A DNA stretch of 64,000 nt. It comes from Hamiltosporidium tvaerminnensis. Lineage: Eukaryota > Microsporidia > Dubosqiidae. The stretch covers positions 310,001 through 374,000 of the forward strand of contig JAKIMF020000013.1 in assembly GCA_022605425.2 (NCBI GenBank), read 5' to 3'. The position numbers were made by a program, and so were the translations under genes. The notes below the pieces were generated by a model. That model was not told the DNA's origin. It saw nothing but the letters and a program-made list of their open reading frames with translations, and searched no databases. Within the stretch, counting starts at the first letter, position 1. Each line of letters begins with the position of its first letter. Below, piece after piece: positions 1 to 11,039 of the stretch.

Positions 1-603
1 TTTTCAAATTTTTTGGTTAAAGAAAATCTTTTTGATTTAGAAAGTGTAAAATTATATTTAAAATATGTACGAGGATTAGAAGTTGTAATGGAAGAAAATG
101 TTAAAGAAATTTTAGTAAAAAAATATGTAAAACTTAGAATGGACAGTTTAGTGCATTCAAACAATTATAGAATGACAGTTCGTGTTTTAGAAAGTTTAAT
201 ACGTTTAAGTGAAGCCTTGTCCAAGTTACATGGAGATGTGAGTGTAAAAGAATGTTATGTAGAAGAAGCTTATAGATTGGTAATGAGTTCTGTTGTAGAA
301 GTTAAAGGAGAAGATTTAATTGTAGAAAAAGAAGATGGAAATGTTTTTAGAGTTAAAGATAGTGATTATATGAGAGTTGTTAGTGTTTTGGTTGGTATTT
401 TAAAAATGAGAGAAGGTTGTAAGAAAGAAGAGTTGGTTGAGTTGTATTTAGAAGAAATTGAAAATTGTATTGGTGATGAGGGTGGGTTTTATAGGGAGAA
501 GAGTGTTGTTGAGGAGGTTATATGTTATTTGGTAGAGAAAGAAGGGGTTTTGTATGAGGAAGGGGGTATTATTTTTATACATCCTAATTATGATGTGTGG
601 TAA
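1..603 (+). CDS. MCM6: MCM6 replicative helicase subunit, C-terminal part (5' end outside window)
   Basis: MCM6 is one of six subunits of the MCM2-7 ring that unwinds DNA in the nucleus. The frame is open from the first base, so the gene starts upstream of the window; the TTG at base 13 is not a real start. What is visible is the end of the AAA+ region and the C-terminal winged-helix domain. The diagnostic stretch is TVRVLESLIRLSEALSKLH (bases about 175-231), very close to TVRQLESMIRLSEA in animal MCM6 and unlike the equivalent helix of MCM2-5 and 7. The chain ends with FIHPNYDVW, which matches the end of the MCM6 winged helix. Walker motifs and the arginine finger would lie upstream. The last ~55 bases of the coding region resemble the units of the tandem array that follows. 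Family assignment is confident. Confidence 0.88.
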   Translation, partial: FSNFLVKENLFDLESVKLYLKYVRGLEVVMEENVKEILVKKYVKLRMDSLVHSNNYRMTVRVLESLIRLSEALSKLHGDVSVKECYVEEAYRLVMSSVVEVKGEDLIVEKEDGNVFRVKDSDYMRVVSVLVGILKMREGCKKEELVELYLEEIENCIGDEGGFYREKSVVEEVICYLVEKEGVLYEEGGIIFIHPNYDVW

Positions 604-968
604 GTAAAATAAGGGGTATAGTTTTTATCAGGAAGGGGGTGTTTTTAATGTAAATTTTATTATGATGTGTGGTAAGTAAAATAAGGGGTATAGTTTTTAT
701 CAGGAAGGGGGTGTTTTTAAAGTAAATTTTATTATGATGTGTGGTAAGTAAAATAAGGGGTATTAGTATTGCTTAGTGAAGTGGTAAGAAGTGTTTTTAA
801 AGTAAATTTTATTATGATGTGTGGTAAGTAAAATAAGGGGTATTAGTATTGCTTAGTGAAGTGGTAAGAAGTGTTTTTAAAGTAAATTTTATTATGATGT
901 GTGGTAAGTAAAATAAGAGGTATTAGTATTGCTTAGTGAAGTGGTAAGAAGTGTTTTTAAAGTAAATT
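548..968 (+). repeat. Tandem array derived from the MCM6 3' end (72- and 80-bp units)
   Basis: The motif attatgatgtgtggtaagta recurs at 587, 659, 731, 811 and 891, giving spacings of 72, 72, 80 and 80 bases. The first occurrence is the last coding codons plus stop of MCM6. Units 1-2 carry 'tttttatcaggaagggggtg'; later units replace this with 'attagtattgcttagtgaag'. The coding sequence at about 548-586 (gaggaagggggtatt...) is a diverged version of the same unit, so the array seems to have expanded from the gene end outward. It ends near 968. Confidence 0.9.
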
Positions 969-1045
969 AAAATCAGTTTATTTTTTTAAAATTTTTTTTT
1001 AAAAAGTATTAAAAAATCTGATTTCCATTTATAAGGAAAGTAGAA

Positions 1046-1219
1046 ATTATGTTTAAATATATTTTTAAGAATAATAAAAATATTGGTTGTTTTATTTTGA
1101 TATATAAATAAGAATAATAGAAAGTTTGAGATTATGTTTAAATATATTTTTAAGAATAATAAAAATATTGGTTGTTTTATTTTGATATATAAATAAGAAT
1201 AATAGAAAGTTTGAGATTA
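1046..1219 (+). repeat. Direct tandem duplication, 85-bp period
   Basis: Two almost identical copies start with attatgtttaaatatattt at 1046 and 1131. Each contains aataataaaaatattggttg and ends with aatagaaagtttgagatta. No coding potential is seen. Confidence 0.88.
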
Positions 1220-1392
1220 GAGTTATATTTATAAGAAATGAAGCAATTGTTATATTACTTGAAATATAAGCTGCTGTATTTATTGGTTTTTTATTTTAAA
1301 AATTTTAGTGAATTTTGATTACTAGGTATAGTATATATAGTCTGAAGAATAGGTAATATTTTTAATATTCAAACATTAAAACAATCAGACAT

Positions 1393-1501
1393 AATATCTT
1401 TTTAATATTAAATTTTTTTAATGTTTGAATATTAGAAAGTATTGATTATAACGATTTTTTTATTTCAAACGTTTGAAAAAATTTAATATTAAAAAGATAT
1501 T
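1393..1501. repeat. Long inverted repeat, 37-38 bp arms with ~34-bp loop
   Basis: The arm at 1393-1429 (begins aatatctttttaatatta) is almost the reverse complement of 1464-1501 (ends taatattaaaaagatatt), with only a few mismatches near the 'attcaaac' end. A partial third copy of the arm end lies at about 1364-1380. The rest of 1220-2100 is AT-rich spacer without recognised genes. Confidence 0.8.
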
Positions 1502-2109
1502 ATTATGTATTTGGAAGTATTTTATAATATTTACTTACATATTCATTTTTAACTTATTTATGTCTTTGGTTTATACTTACACCTTTTTTTTGAATTTTAA
1601 AGGATTAATAATTCGTTAATTTCCTATATTTGCGGTTTATACATGGATTTATATTCTTAAATTTTTAATTGGATTCATAATTTTGGTATTCGTGTATTAA
1701 ATACCTTATACTTGTAATTATCTTAAGGTTAAAATGCCTGTTGAATCTTCTGATTTCTTCTGTAATATTCTTAATGTTTTAATTTAGAAACAAACATCAG
1801 TTACTTTTGACTCATTTGTTTTTTTTTAAAAAAAAACATAAATATTTGTCATTTTGAATGATATAAACCGAATTATTTTAATTCTATTACGAGCCGTATG
1901 AGGTAGATTGAAAAATATTTGGCGGTAATATAATATAAGCTTATCAAGATTGAGTTATTTTGCTGATTTTAATAATTAAGACACAGCTAACCAATCAAAA
2001 ATTTTAATTCCTTTTTTTTCAGCTTGTAAAATGAAAAGGAATGTTTGATATTTATTTGGCTTTTATATTTGTTTTTTTTTCATATATTTCCTAATTAGGA
2101 ATATTAAAA

Positions 2110-2567
2110 AATTAAAACAAAGATTTATATAATTTTTATATCATAATTTTCAAGAATTTTTTAGAGAGTAGAATGGAATTTATAAAAATTAAAACAAAGA
2201 TTTTACAAATTTTTATATCATAATTTTCAAGAATTTTTTGGAGAGTAGAATGGAATTTATAAAAATTAAACAAAGATTTTAATAATTTTTATATCATAAT
2301 TTTCAAGAATTTTTTGGAGAGTAGAATGGAATTTATAAAAATTAAACAAAGATTTTAATAATTTTTATATCATAATTTTCAAGAATTTTTTGGAGAGTAG
2401 AATGGAATTTATAAAAATTAAACAAAGATTTTAATAATTTTTATATCATAATTTTCAAGAATTTTTTGGAGAGTAGAATGGAATTTATAAAAATTAAACA
2501 AAGATTTTAATAATTTTTATATCATAATTTTCAAGAATTTTTTGGAGAGTAGAATGGAATTTGTAAA
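2110..2567 (+). repeat. Tandem array of six ~76-bp units
   Basis: The string gagagtagaatggaattt recurs at 2164, 2241, 2317, 2393, 2469 and 2545, spaced 77, 76, 76, 76 and 76. Later units are virtually identical and the first is the most diverged, which is typical of recent amplification. Each unit is about 80% A+T with no ORF. Confidence 0.92.
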
Positions 2568-3183
2568 TGGATTTTCATAAATCATCTTTTAAGAGGAGAA
2601 AATGCGGTGGTGGAAAAAATCAATCCGAGATTGTATTGGTAATTACAGTATGATTTCACATTAAATCGTTATGAGGTTTGGAAGCATTAGGGTGCCTAAC
2701 ATGGTATGTTTTAATTCATTGTGTATTTTTATTACAATAATAACAAAATATTACTTCTGATTCTCAGTTACTTGATATTCCTTATCAATCTTAACAGATT
2801 GCCAATATACATTATATCATTAAATTTGCAATGTATAACTGCAAGTATAACGTTTTATTTCATAGTTTTTAAATGAATTTGCTGTGAATCTTTTATGTTT
2901 CATATAAAAATTTTATATTTATTTTAATTCTATTTCCAAACACTTCCCTCTCCTTTCCACTCTCTTTATTTTGTTTTCCCTAACTCAATTTAGAATTCAC
3001 GCAGAATTTTTTTGCATGCTTATAAAGATGACGGTATTTTGGAAAAATGATGCATTTGTGCGTTTTTTGGAGGAAAAGAGTATTTTCGAAAATATTGCGG
3101 TTTATTAATTAGCAACATATAGAAATAATATTTAAAAAAAAACAGAAAAATATATAGAAATAAGATATTATCGTAAATACCGT
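2568..3183. other. Spacer / probable 5' region of the R2-like element
   Basis: No gene is seen. It holds a pyrimidine-rich tract at about 2935-2990. The 5' boundary of the retroelement that starts coding at 3184 must lie in or near this stretch but cannot be placed. Confidence 0.35.
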
Positions 3184-6100
3184 ATGGGTAGAAAGAAAAA
3201 TTTTAGCAGCGAAATATCGAATAATACCAAAATAAAGGCTGCAAACGACGCTGATGAGGTGAAAAAGAGTGATAGTGAGATGCAAAAATGTAAGCTACAC
3301 CCACCGGCGATTCCCCTACCTTCCTCCTCCTACACAACAATAACACCTCCACCACCAAGCCAAACATGCAGTAAAATGCAAAATAGTGGGCTTGACACCT
3401 TACCTTCGCCTAATGCACCAGTTCCCTCTTCGGTTGAAGTCTCTGCATGCGAGCCATCGTACGACATGACAAGCCCCTGTACTCTAGCTATTCCGGAAGG
3501 TAACAGGCTAATGGCATTGCGGACGATATTCGATTCCGTAACAGCCGACCCGAAGGAATGGCCTCGAATTGTTTTTTTTGCAGTACAGACAAGGTTTGAA
3601 AGAATGCCAAGAAATGGCTGGACAGAGCTTCACATGTACTATAATGAGAAATTCGGCTGCACTGAAACTCTCGAAGTGTTAAAAAAATTGGCACAAAGTG
3701 AGATGGGAAAGGATGTAAAATCAGAAGAGAATGGAGAGCGACGTAGAATCGCCACTTGTCTCGCTGATACATGCACCTTGACCGACACCACGGAGTACAT
3801 AAACCTGAGAGATAAATTCTTGAGTAAAATCAAAGAAATCTCTGAGAACGAAATTGGAAAAGTGGTGGTCCGAACTAGAAAACATCCAAATGAATTGGTT
3901 GATAGTAAAGCTCTGGATCTCATTAATCGAGTAGTCGGTGAATATGCAGGAGCTCATGTACCTGAGTCAATTACGGAAGCCGCGTATATCATGCAAGCTG
4001 CGCAGGTATGCTATGACGAGGCAACACGTAAAGAGAAGCCTAGATCCGCTTGGAAGGAAAACATAGAAAGTAAAATTTCTAAGTTAGTACTTTCCAAAGA
4101 TCTCCTCGAGAAAGCTCGTAAGCAGGAAAAGCTTTCCACTTCGGAAACGAAGAGTCTTAAGAAAATCATGCGAGAGTTTAATTTAAACTTGAGCAGCGTA
4201 ACTGATCTTTCTGAGGCTTTAGTTAAGAAGAATGAGTCTTTGAATGTTTACGAGAAAAAAATTACGATGCATGAAAGTAGGAAGCAATTCCGAAAAGAGA
4301 ATCGTATGTTTGAGCTTTTCCGAGGTCGATTTTATCGTGGGCTATCTGAGCGTGTAGAATCCGAGCATGTGGTCAGTCGTGATGAAATTGTGAGTTTTTG
4401 GTCTACAATGTGGAACAAAAATGATATAGAAGTTACGTATGATGCGTATTTCATATCCTTCGTGTCAGATTTGCAACAGACCACGTTTCCTTCACTTGAT
4501 CAATTTGTAAATATCATTAATTGGCTCTCTAATTGGAAAGCTGCTGGAATTGATGGTATTTACAATTTTTTCATTAAGAAACTTACAACTCTTCACAAAT
4601 ATATTTATGATATTGTGAAAGTTATATGTTTAGAAGGAACACCTCAAGCTGATTGGTTTTACTGCGGGCTTACGTATTTGATACCGAAAGGAATTCCACG
4701 AAGAGGCTCTGACTACAGGCCAATCACTTGTATGTCCAACCTCTATAAGTTAACGACAAAGTGTGTAACGAAAGTCGTTCAACTTGAAGTGGAAAGGCGA
4801 GGGTTGCTTGCAGAGAACCAACTAGGGGCGGTAAGAGGTGTGCAGGGAGCGAAAGAGCAGGCTCTACTGAATATTGCCTTAAATAAAGAGTATGGAAATA
4901 ATCTTAAGGCAACATGGATTGATGTTAAAAAAGCTTATGATTCAATAGATCATGCTTATTTAACTCAATGCATTGAAAACCTTAATTTACCTGATTGGAT
5001 CCTGAAATTTATTAAGGTAATTATATCAAAATGGAAAATTGATATATCAGAAGGGCCTGAAAAAATCATGAGCAAGAAGATTGATAGAGGGATTCTACAA
5101 GGAGATAGTCTGTCACCTTTGTTATTTGTGTTGTGTATGGATCCATTAAGCCGAAAGCTTAATGAAAAATACACAAAAGTGACAGTACAAACAGATGCAG
5201 AATCCCATTCTACTAATCATCTCTTGTTTATTGATGATCTTAAGCTCCTTGCAAAAGACAGCTCCACATTGAGTGCTATGACAGGCGAGGCAAAGGAATT
5301 TTTAGAGGTGATTGGCTTAGAGATTAACAAAGAGAAGTCAGCCACAAATGATACGTGTTGTGAAGATACTGCTACTCTTCTAGAAGGTGTTAGTGTTTAC
5401 AAATATTTAGGAATAATAGAAGATAGCAGAGGAATCCCAACACGTAGCTCATTTGAAGAAGTACAGAGCAAACTTATATCAAGAGTTGAAAGACTTTGTC
5501 ACACTAGATTAAATGCAAAAAATTTATTTTCTGCAATCAATCAACATGCGATATCGTTAATCAACTACCACATAGGAGTACTTCGACTTGAACCGGCTGA
5601 CTTCTCTAAGTTAGATGATGCAGTGCGTGCGGTGTTGGTTAAAAATAAGATACATCTCCGCCCAGGATGTAAAGAGCGGTTGTATCTTCCTAGAACAGAA
5701 CTTGGAAGAGGCCTACATAGTGTTGAGTTGCGAAGCGAACATATGCTTCTGCAACTCTTGGATTGTCTGGAAAAAAGTAAAGAAATATCAACTAGACGAG
5801 CAGCAATCCTCAAGGTGGAGAATAATAATAAAACACATCTTGCACTAATAAAAGGCTTCTTAAAAGTAAAGTACAGGTTGGTAGAAGAAGTCACTAAGAA
5901 AAGTTTAGAAGAAGCTCAACTTGCAAAACTATATAACGAAATAGAAAAACGAAAACTCCATTCAAAGTTATATAATGCAAGGAAAAATGAGCTTGTGAGT
6001 GTTAGTGACTCTTCAAGATGGCTAAAGAGAGGAAATATTAGGCCACGAAATGAAGCTGTGTTCTGCTATATCCAGGATAGAAATGTATTCTGGGGAGCAG

Positions 6101-6474
6101 ATAGTGTGTGTCAACATTGCGGGAAGTCTGGTAAGACTGTGGATCATCTAGCAACTAGATGTGAAAAAATGCTAGGCCATGATTACACTAGACGGCATAA
6201 TGAAGTGGTTAGATGCCTACACCTTCTCCTTCTAAATAGATATAAGTTTAAGTCTTCAAAACGAATAAGGAGTCACTCGGTTCAAGAAATTCTTGATAAT
6301 GAGTATGCGGAGATAAGAGTGGACACCAGAATTAAAACTGTAATTAAAATTCGGAATGAAAGACCGGACATATTTATTTTAGATAAGAAGAAGAATGAGA
6401 TAACACTCATTGAAGTAGGAATCACTTCCCAAGATTCACTTCAAATAGTTGAAACTGAAAAACTTAGGAACTAG
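3184..6474 (+). mobile_element. Non-LTR retrotransposon polyprotein, R2/R4 type (RT + CCHC + restriction-like endonuclease)
   Basis: One long frame of 1096 codons from an ATG encodes a target-primed retrotransposon protein. The N-terminus (about 1-110) is basic, then proline- and serine-rich. The RT domain spans roughly 390-720. It contains a YLIPKG/DYRPIT block, motif A WIDVKKAYDS with Asp580, the block GILQGDSLSPLLF, and the catalytic box FIDD at 682-685. A CCHC zinc knuckle follows (C976, C979, H988, C993). A restriction-like endonuclease core ends the frame: RPD at 1060-1062 and Glu1077. The RT-CCHC-RLE order defines the R2/R4/NeSL-like groups rather than APE-bearing LINEs. Codon use and GC are clearly higher than in the surrounding sequence, suggesting late arrival. 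The frame stops just after the RLE, and homologous coding continues in other frames (next entry), so this copy is slightly damaged. Confidence 0.9.
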
Positions 6475-6692
6475 GATCTCTTGGCAAAGTACTGGGTCTT
6501 ATTTATAGGTGTAGTGTTGAGATAATCCCTTATGTGATGACCTGGAACGGTATTGTGACAAAATACCATAAATCTAAACTTAAAAGACTAGAAATACCCA
6601 TGAATGTAGAAGCATACATTCAGTCTATAGTACTTAAAAAGACAGTCGAAACTATTTCCTTTGATCGACGAAGAGACTTGAGTCAGGACTAA
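6475..6692 (+). pseudogene. Broken C-terminal extension of the R2-like element
   Basis: After the stop at 6472-6474 the same frame stays coding-like for about five codons. Then frame 3 is open from about 6492 to the stop at 6690-6692, with coding composition and blocks such as LIYRCSVEIIPYVMTW and RLEIPMNVEAYIQS. The decayed copy at 62-63 kb has matching sequence across this junction. The simplest reading is one nonsense change at 6472 plus one single-base indel near 6490. The lost part is about 70 residues beyond the endonuclease core, so activity of this copy is uncertain. Confidence 0.7.
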
Positions 6693-6721
6693 ATGCCGAA
6701 GAGAGCTGGGAGAGAGCGTCA

Positions 6722-6943
6722 ATGGGTGTTATTATGAGATCAGAGATGCATGAGGAACCAATACCCCCTTTAAAAGAAGCGAAAACAGAGGAAGATGGTG
6801 CCAAAAATTTTAAACCAAAATATAAAGCCCCGTTTATTTTACAAGGAGGAACCACTTTAGAGGAACCGACGAATAACATAAATGAAGAGTCGGATTTGGA
6901 AGAAGAGACAAAAGTGGTCAAAGAGGTAGAAGAAAACATGTAA
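6722..6943 (+). other. Small acidic ORF or 3' UTR region of the R2-like element
   Basis: A 73-codon frame (begins MGVIMRSEMHEEP) rich in Glu, Lys, Pro and Thr with no recognised domain. It directly follows the retroelement. Its last ~70 bases plus the following ~45 bases (6875-6987) recur at 27486-27597, where the reading frame is not kept. The sequence is therefore more likely the 3' end of the mobile element than a gene. Confidence 0.45.
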
Positions 6944-6987
6944 AAATGGTAAAAAATATTTTAACCCAGAATTTTATTAAATAAAAA
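6875..6987 (+). repeat. 3' tail shared with 27486-27597
   Basis: Runs from ataacataaatgaagag to ttattaaataaaa. The partner at 27486-27597 is about 80% identical by eye over ~112 bases. Bases 6988-7644 that follow are AT-rich spacer with nothing recognised. Confidence 0.75.
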
Positions 6988-7644
6988 ATCGTAAATAACC
7001 GAAAACATTATAGAATATGATGTTAAAATAATAAAAATAAAATTTCTTTTTTTTTCTATTCCTTCAAACCCATTCTGTAATTATGATTTTTGCTTCTTTT
7101 TTCGAATGTTTTGTACTATTAACTTGGATAGTTATGCATAAAATCTATTAGATATATGTTTAATTTTTTGAAAATGAGTCAAAGAAATTGCTTCGAGTTG
7201 TAGGAGTTTTATCAAAAGCATTTTTATCAATTTTTTTGATTATTATAGCAAAATTTATTGATGGAAATCGGTGGTTTGTTTCCTTTTGAGAGCAAATTTT
7301 TGATTCCTACCATTTATTTACACAATCTATTACGGTAACTGGTGGTTTTCCACAGTATTTTTTGTTTATTAGGGCATTTTTTTATAATGGCAATGCAAAA
7401 AGTCTTTTCTCTCTTTAAATCATGGAGAGAAAGACTTTTATACATGAATTAATATCATTCTTAACAATATGTCCTCTGTTTTTCTTCTAAAAGAATTAGT
7501 CTTTGATATTACAAACGATTCTTTTTTCTTTCTAATGCGCTTTTCTATTATTTAGCACATTTATTTAGAGATGGTTTTAAGAAATAATGTTAAAGATGTT
7601 ATAAAATCCTATAATAATATATTTTTGCACTATAATATTTAAAT

Positions 7645-8358
7645 GTGGAGGAAGGATAACCACATAAAAAACTTTCTGCTTGGCAATGAGCGTGTGAAAC
7701 TGGTGTGAGGTTATTGTTTGGATTTTTGGTGGGATTAAAACCACACTCATCTTCGGTTGTTCCACGGGAGTTGTTATGAGAAGGAGAGGTCTAAGAAATA
7801 GCGAAACCTTTTCTACGAATTTTTTTGTAATTTTTTATATAACTAGATCAAAGGCAGCAGCCAAACATGTAGGTAATTTTCAGGTAAAAGCATGGAAAAT
7901 TAGCTTTGCTCGGTAGGGTTGGAAGACTTAGCTCTTGGGAGATATAAAAATAGAAACCATTTAGAGCTGGGAAAGCTAAGTAGCACGTTATACATGTTAG
8001 TATGACATTGCACTGTCTAGGTGGACCCCATGTAAATTTCTGAAATATATCTTAGCTAGAAGTTTATTGGGTTCAGAAAGTGTAGAGTAAGTTGGAATGC
8101 TGCATGGTCTTGGAGAAGCCCAGGGTAGGCTTCAGCTTTCGATAACACTCAATGCAACGGATATTAACGAACTTCAGGGAACTGCCTTGCCTATTAATTA
8201 GGTTCTACACACCTGATAGAGGAAAAGCTTTGGGACATAGGTATCTCCAGGGTACTGATGAAGTGCTGGGGTAGCAGTTATTTATGTTAAACCTAGAACT
8301 GCTTTAATGTCATGAAAACAAATCTAAAACTTGCTACTGTTTTAAAAAGATGTGATAC
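7645..8358 (+). repeat. Dispersed repeat family A, copy A1
   Basis: About 710 bp of GC-richer, non-coding sequence. It starts gtggaggaaggataaccac and ends in the block gttaaacctagaactgc ... taatgtcatgaaaacaaa ... aaaaagatgtgatact. It aligns over its whole length with 50929-51647 and in parts with 12136-12745 (inverted), 30001-30580 (inverted) and 55195-56010. There is no ORF and no obvious terminal repeat. The consistent 3' end with variable 5' ends suggests a retroposed non-LTR tail or SINE, but the family is not recognised. Confidence 0.75.
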
Positions 8359-8920
8359 TCTTTAATAAATAGTCGTCTTCTATAATATTAATTATAAAAC
8401 GTTTTTATTTATTTATTTATATTTCCAAAAATAGATTAATTAAATTGGCAGTCTAAATATGAAATATCCGTGCTCTTTTAATTCAAAATAGTTTTCTTAA
8501 TAATCACTGAGTATCGAATAGTATAGTAAATAGAAAAACCAAGAGAAATACGAAAGTTAATCTTCAAATATACGAGAAAGCGAAATAAAAAAAAATATAT
8601 ATGTGTAACATCAAAAAAACTGAAAATTGATTAAAGAAAATTTTAAAATTGCAATGAACATTGTTCAACACTGATTTTATTCTTTTGAATTTTTTTTCTG
8701 ATTTCATAATAGTTTCACAGCTTAGAATGCCATAAAAAAATTCAAAAAAATAAATATTGAAACAGATACATAATTTTTTAATAACTCTTTAAACTGACTT
8801 GAAAAATTAATTTATTTAATTCAAATTGTACAACCGAAATTTTTTTGCAATTTCTTATGATAAAAAAAATTGTTATTTTGAGTAAATTATTTGTAAAGAA
8901 ATGTATTTATAAAGAATAAT
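8359..8920. other. AT-rich spacer
   Basis: No gene, repeat or RNA recognised between repeat A1 and the promoter region of the gene at 8931. Confidence 0.5.
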
Positions 8921-8930
8921 ATCCCTCGTT
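8921..8930 (+). promoter_or_regulatory. CCC-type start-proximal signal
   Basis: The sequence atccctcgtt lies immediately before the ATG at 8931. A CCC-like motif within ~10 bases upstream of the start is a described microsporidian promoter/initiation signal; it recurs before actin and the ankyrin gene here. Confidence 0.5.
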
Positions 8931-10671
8931 ATGCAAATTTTTCTTAATTTGATTCCAATTTTTTTGATATGTTTTGAAATAAGCCATTGTGCAAGTATTG
9001 TTACTTCTGAATTTTCAAATGAAGCACAAATAAATGAATGTACTAGAGATGATAGATCTGCTGATGACGTCATTTTCGTCTGTGGAATATACAAATACGA
9101 ACACAAAGTCACGTCCGTTTCCCAAAAACTTACTGGTTCAAGGAGTAATATAAAAGATTTAACCTCTGAATCAAAAGCAAGAAAAAGAAAACAATCATCT
9201 GAAGAAGATACTCAAAGGAAAGATAAATTATCATTGGATGATGTTTATGCACGATTAGACGAACATTCCAGAGGTAATTTGGCAGTATACAAGTTGCATA
9301 TAAATAAAATCTTTGAAAATATGAAAGAGGATATGAATTTTAGCTATTTTACCTTTAGTTTCAAATGCTTGTTCGTAGAAGAAACCACACATTTCTTATT
9401 TGAAAAAACTATATATTTTTTAATTTCGAAAGAAGTAATTCTATTGAAAAATATTTGCAGGTTTTTTCAATCAAGAAATGATTCAATAGAGAAACTCCCG
9501 AATTCAAATTTATATTATAAGGAACAATTATCTGAACCAAAAAATGAAACATTATATACAGAATTGTTCGAGAGATTTGATGTTTTTATAAATATAGAAT
9601 TGAAAGAAATATTTTCCTCATCAACTGAACATGGTGAATTAAAAGCCCTAAAAAAAAACATTATTGCCTTTGAGACACAAACTTTTGTCAAAATTACTAA
9701 TCATTATCAGTTATTTTATGTGCCAAATCAAGATTTTTTATATTCAGATGATTTTATTGGACATTGGAAAAACTATATTTTAACCTTGTTAGAACAGAAA
9801 AACCATTATATTTATTTAATACTACCAGAGTTTATATCTTTCGAAATTAAATTGAAAGAAAAATTAGACTATGTTACGCTTAAACATGGAACATATTTTC
9901 TAGCAATTTTTAAGTTAAAGCTGCTTATAAATAATCCAATCATAAGTAAAATCCAGCAAAAATATAAAGAAAATCCGAACTACAAGAGCGTATCGAATTC
10001 TGCCAAAAATGAAGACCGTAAATGGTTTTTATATAAGAAAGGAATTTTAAGAAAGAAATTTATGAAAATTTTAAAAATATTTTCTATTTCAATAGAACAC
10101 AACATATTATATTCCATGTTATTTACATTCGAAAAAATGATTTATTTTAATGTCGTCAAAGATAAGTTTGCCTCCATTTATTTATATCGATATCATATGT
10201 TGAATATTTTAAATGATCTTTTATTTCTAATTGACAAAACATATATCAGCAATATAATCATTAAGATAGATACCTTAATTGACACCTTTACAAATCCTGA
10301 TATGAACGAGTATCCCCTAATTACCTTCAGAGAAATCATTGTTGACCTTGATCTTTTAATAAAGAAGCAATTCATAATCTTATACATCCGAATTTTAAAT
10401 TTTTAGATCAAAAAACATATTCCATGAAGAAAGTCAATCTGGTGAAAAAGAATTTATAAATTATATAATTCAAACTCTTGAAATTTTTTCAAAAAGCGAC
10501 GGAGATATTCTACGTTTACATTCTAAACATGCAAAAAAGGAATATTGTTATGATATCAACACTTTGCTACTTTTGGGATCTTGTTTGATTAAACGTATTT
10601 TCAGAAATCGATTTGGAATAGTGTGTTGTTTTAATTTGCATGATCATTTTCAGGATTTTTTTGATCGATAA
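8931..10671 (+). pseudogene. Secreted orphan protein, frameshifted near 10.40 kb
   Basis: The first frame (491 codons) starts with a clear signal peptide (MQIFLNLIPIFLICFEISHC), followed by a basic/acidic linker (about residues 60-105) and a long helical, Phe/Ile/Lys-rich region without a recognised domain. It stops at 10404 inside the T-run of aaatttttag. One base away, the frame from 10402 (FRSKNIFHEES...) is open and coding-like for about 89 codons to a stop at 10669. A single-base indel in the T-run would join them into a ~580-residue protein. Whether this is a real pseudogene or a homopolymer sequencing error cannot be told. The start is chosen for the signal peptide and the CCC motif just upstream. 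Function unknown; secretion suggests a host-facing or spore-wall role (inference). Confidence 0.6.
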
Positions 10672-11039
10672 AATTTTCAATATCTGATTTTTTTTGAAAC
10701 TCTATATTAATTAAAAATATTGGTTTGAATTTATCTAAGGCCATAATAATTAAGATCTTATGCTTTTCAATTCTATAATCAACTTTATATTCAGTTCGTA
10801 TCTACTATTTTTTATAAAAAAATATCTTTCTTAGTTTAATTTAATATGTTCAAACTCTAAAGTTTTAATACAAATTAGTATAAAAATAATATGGTGGTTC
10901 AACCCATAGTACTATTTATATTCCAAAATTTTTATTTCATTTATATTTTAAATTTAATATATTCTTGAAGCATAAAAAAATTTTAGCCAAAAAAGTGATG
11001 CACAAAACGAATAAAAATAAAAAATATGTTTCTATTACT
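10672..11039. other. AT-rich spacer
   Basis: No gene recognised. A short frame from 10965 that runs into the SINE-like element is not a gene. Confidence 0.5.

Noticed and set aside
600-631. Possible 32-base intron at the MCM6 stop (gtaagt ... ttatcag)
   Set aside because: It has a textbook microsporidian 5' splice site overlapping the stop, but no convincing branch-point motif. Splicing would add only about six residues before another stop, and the same string recurs in the non-coding array.
3488-5894. Frames antisense to the R2-like element, and the 77-codon frame inside it
   Set aside because: Shadows of the strongly coding plus-strand frame.
7645-8358. Family A as a solo LTR
   Set aside because: No tg...ca ends, no consistent short target duplication at the copies, and 5' ends vary between copies.
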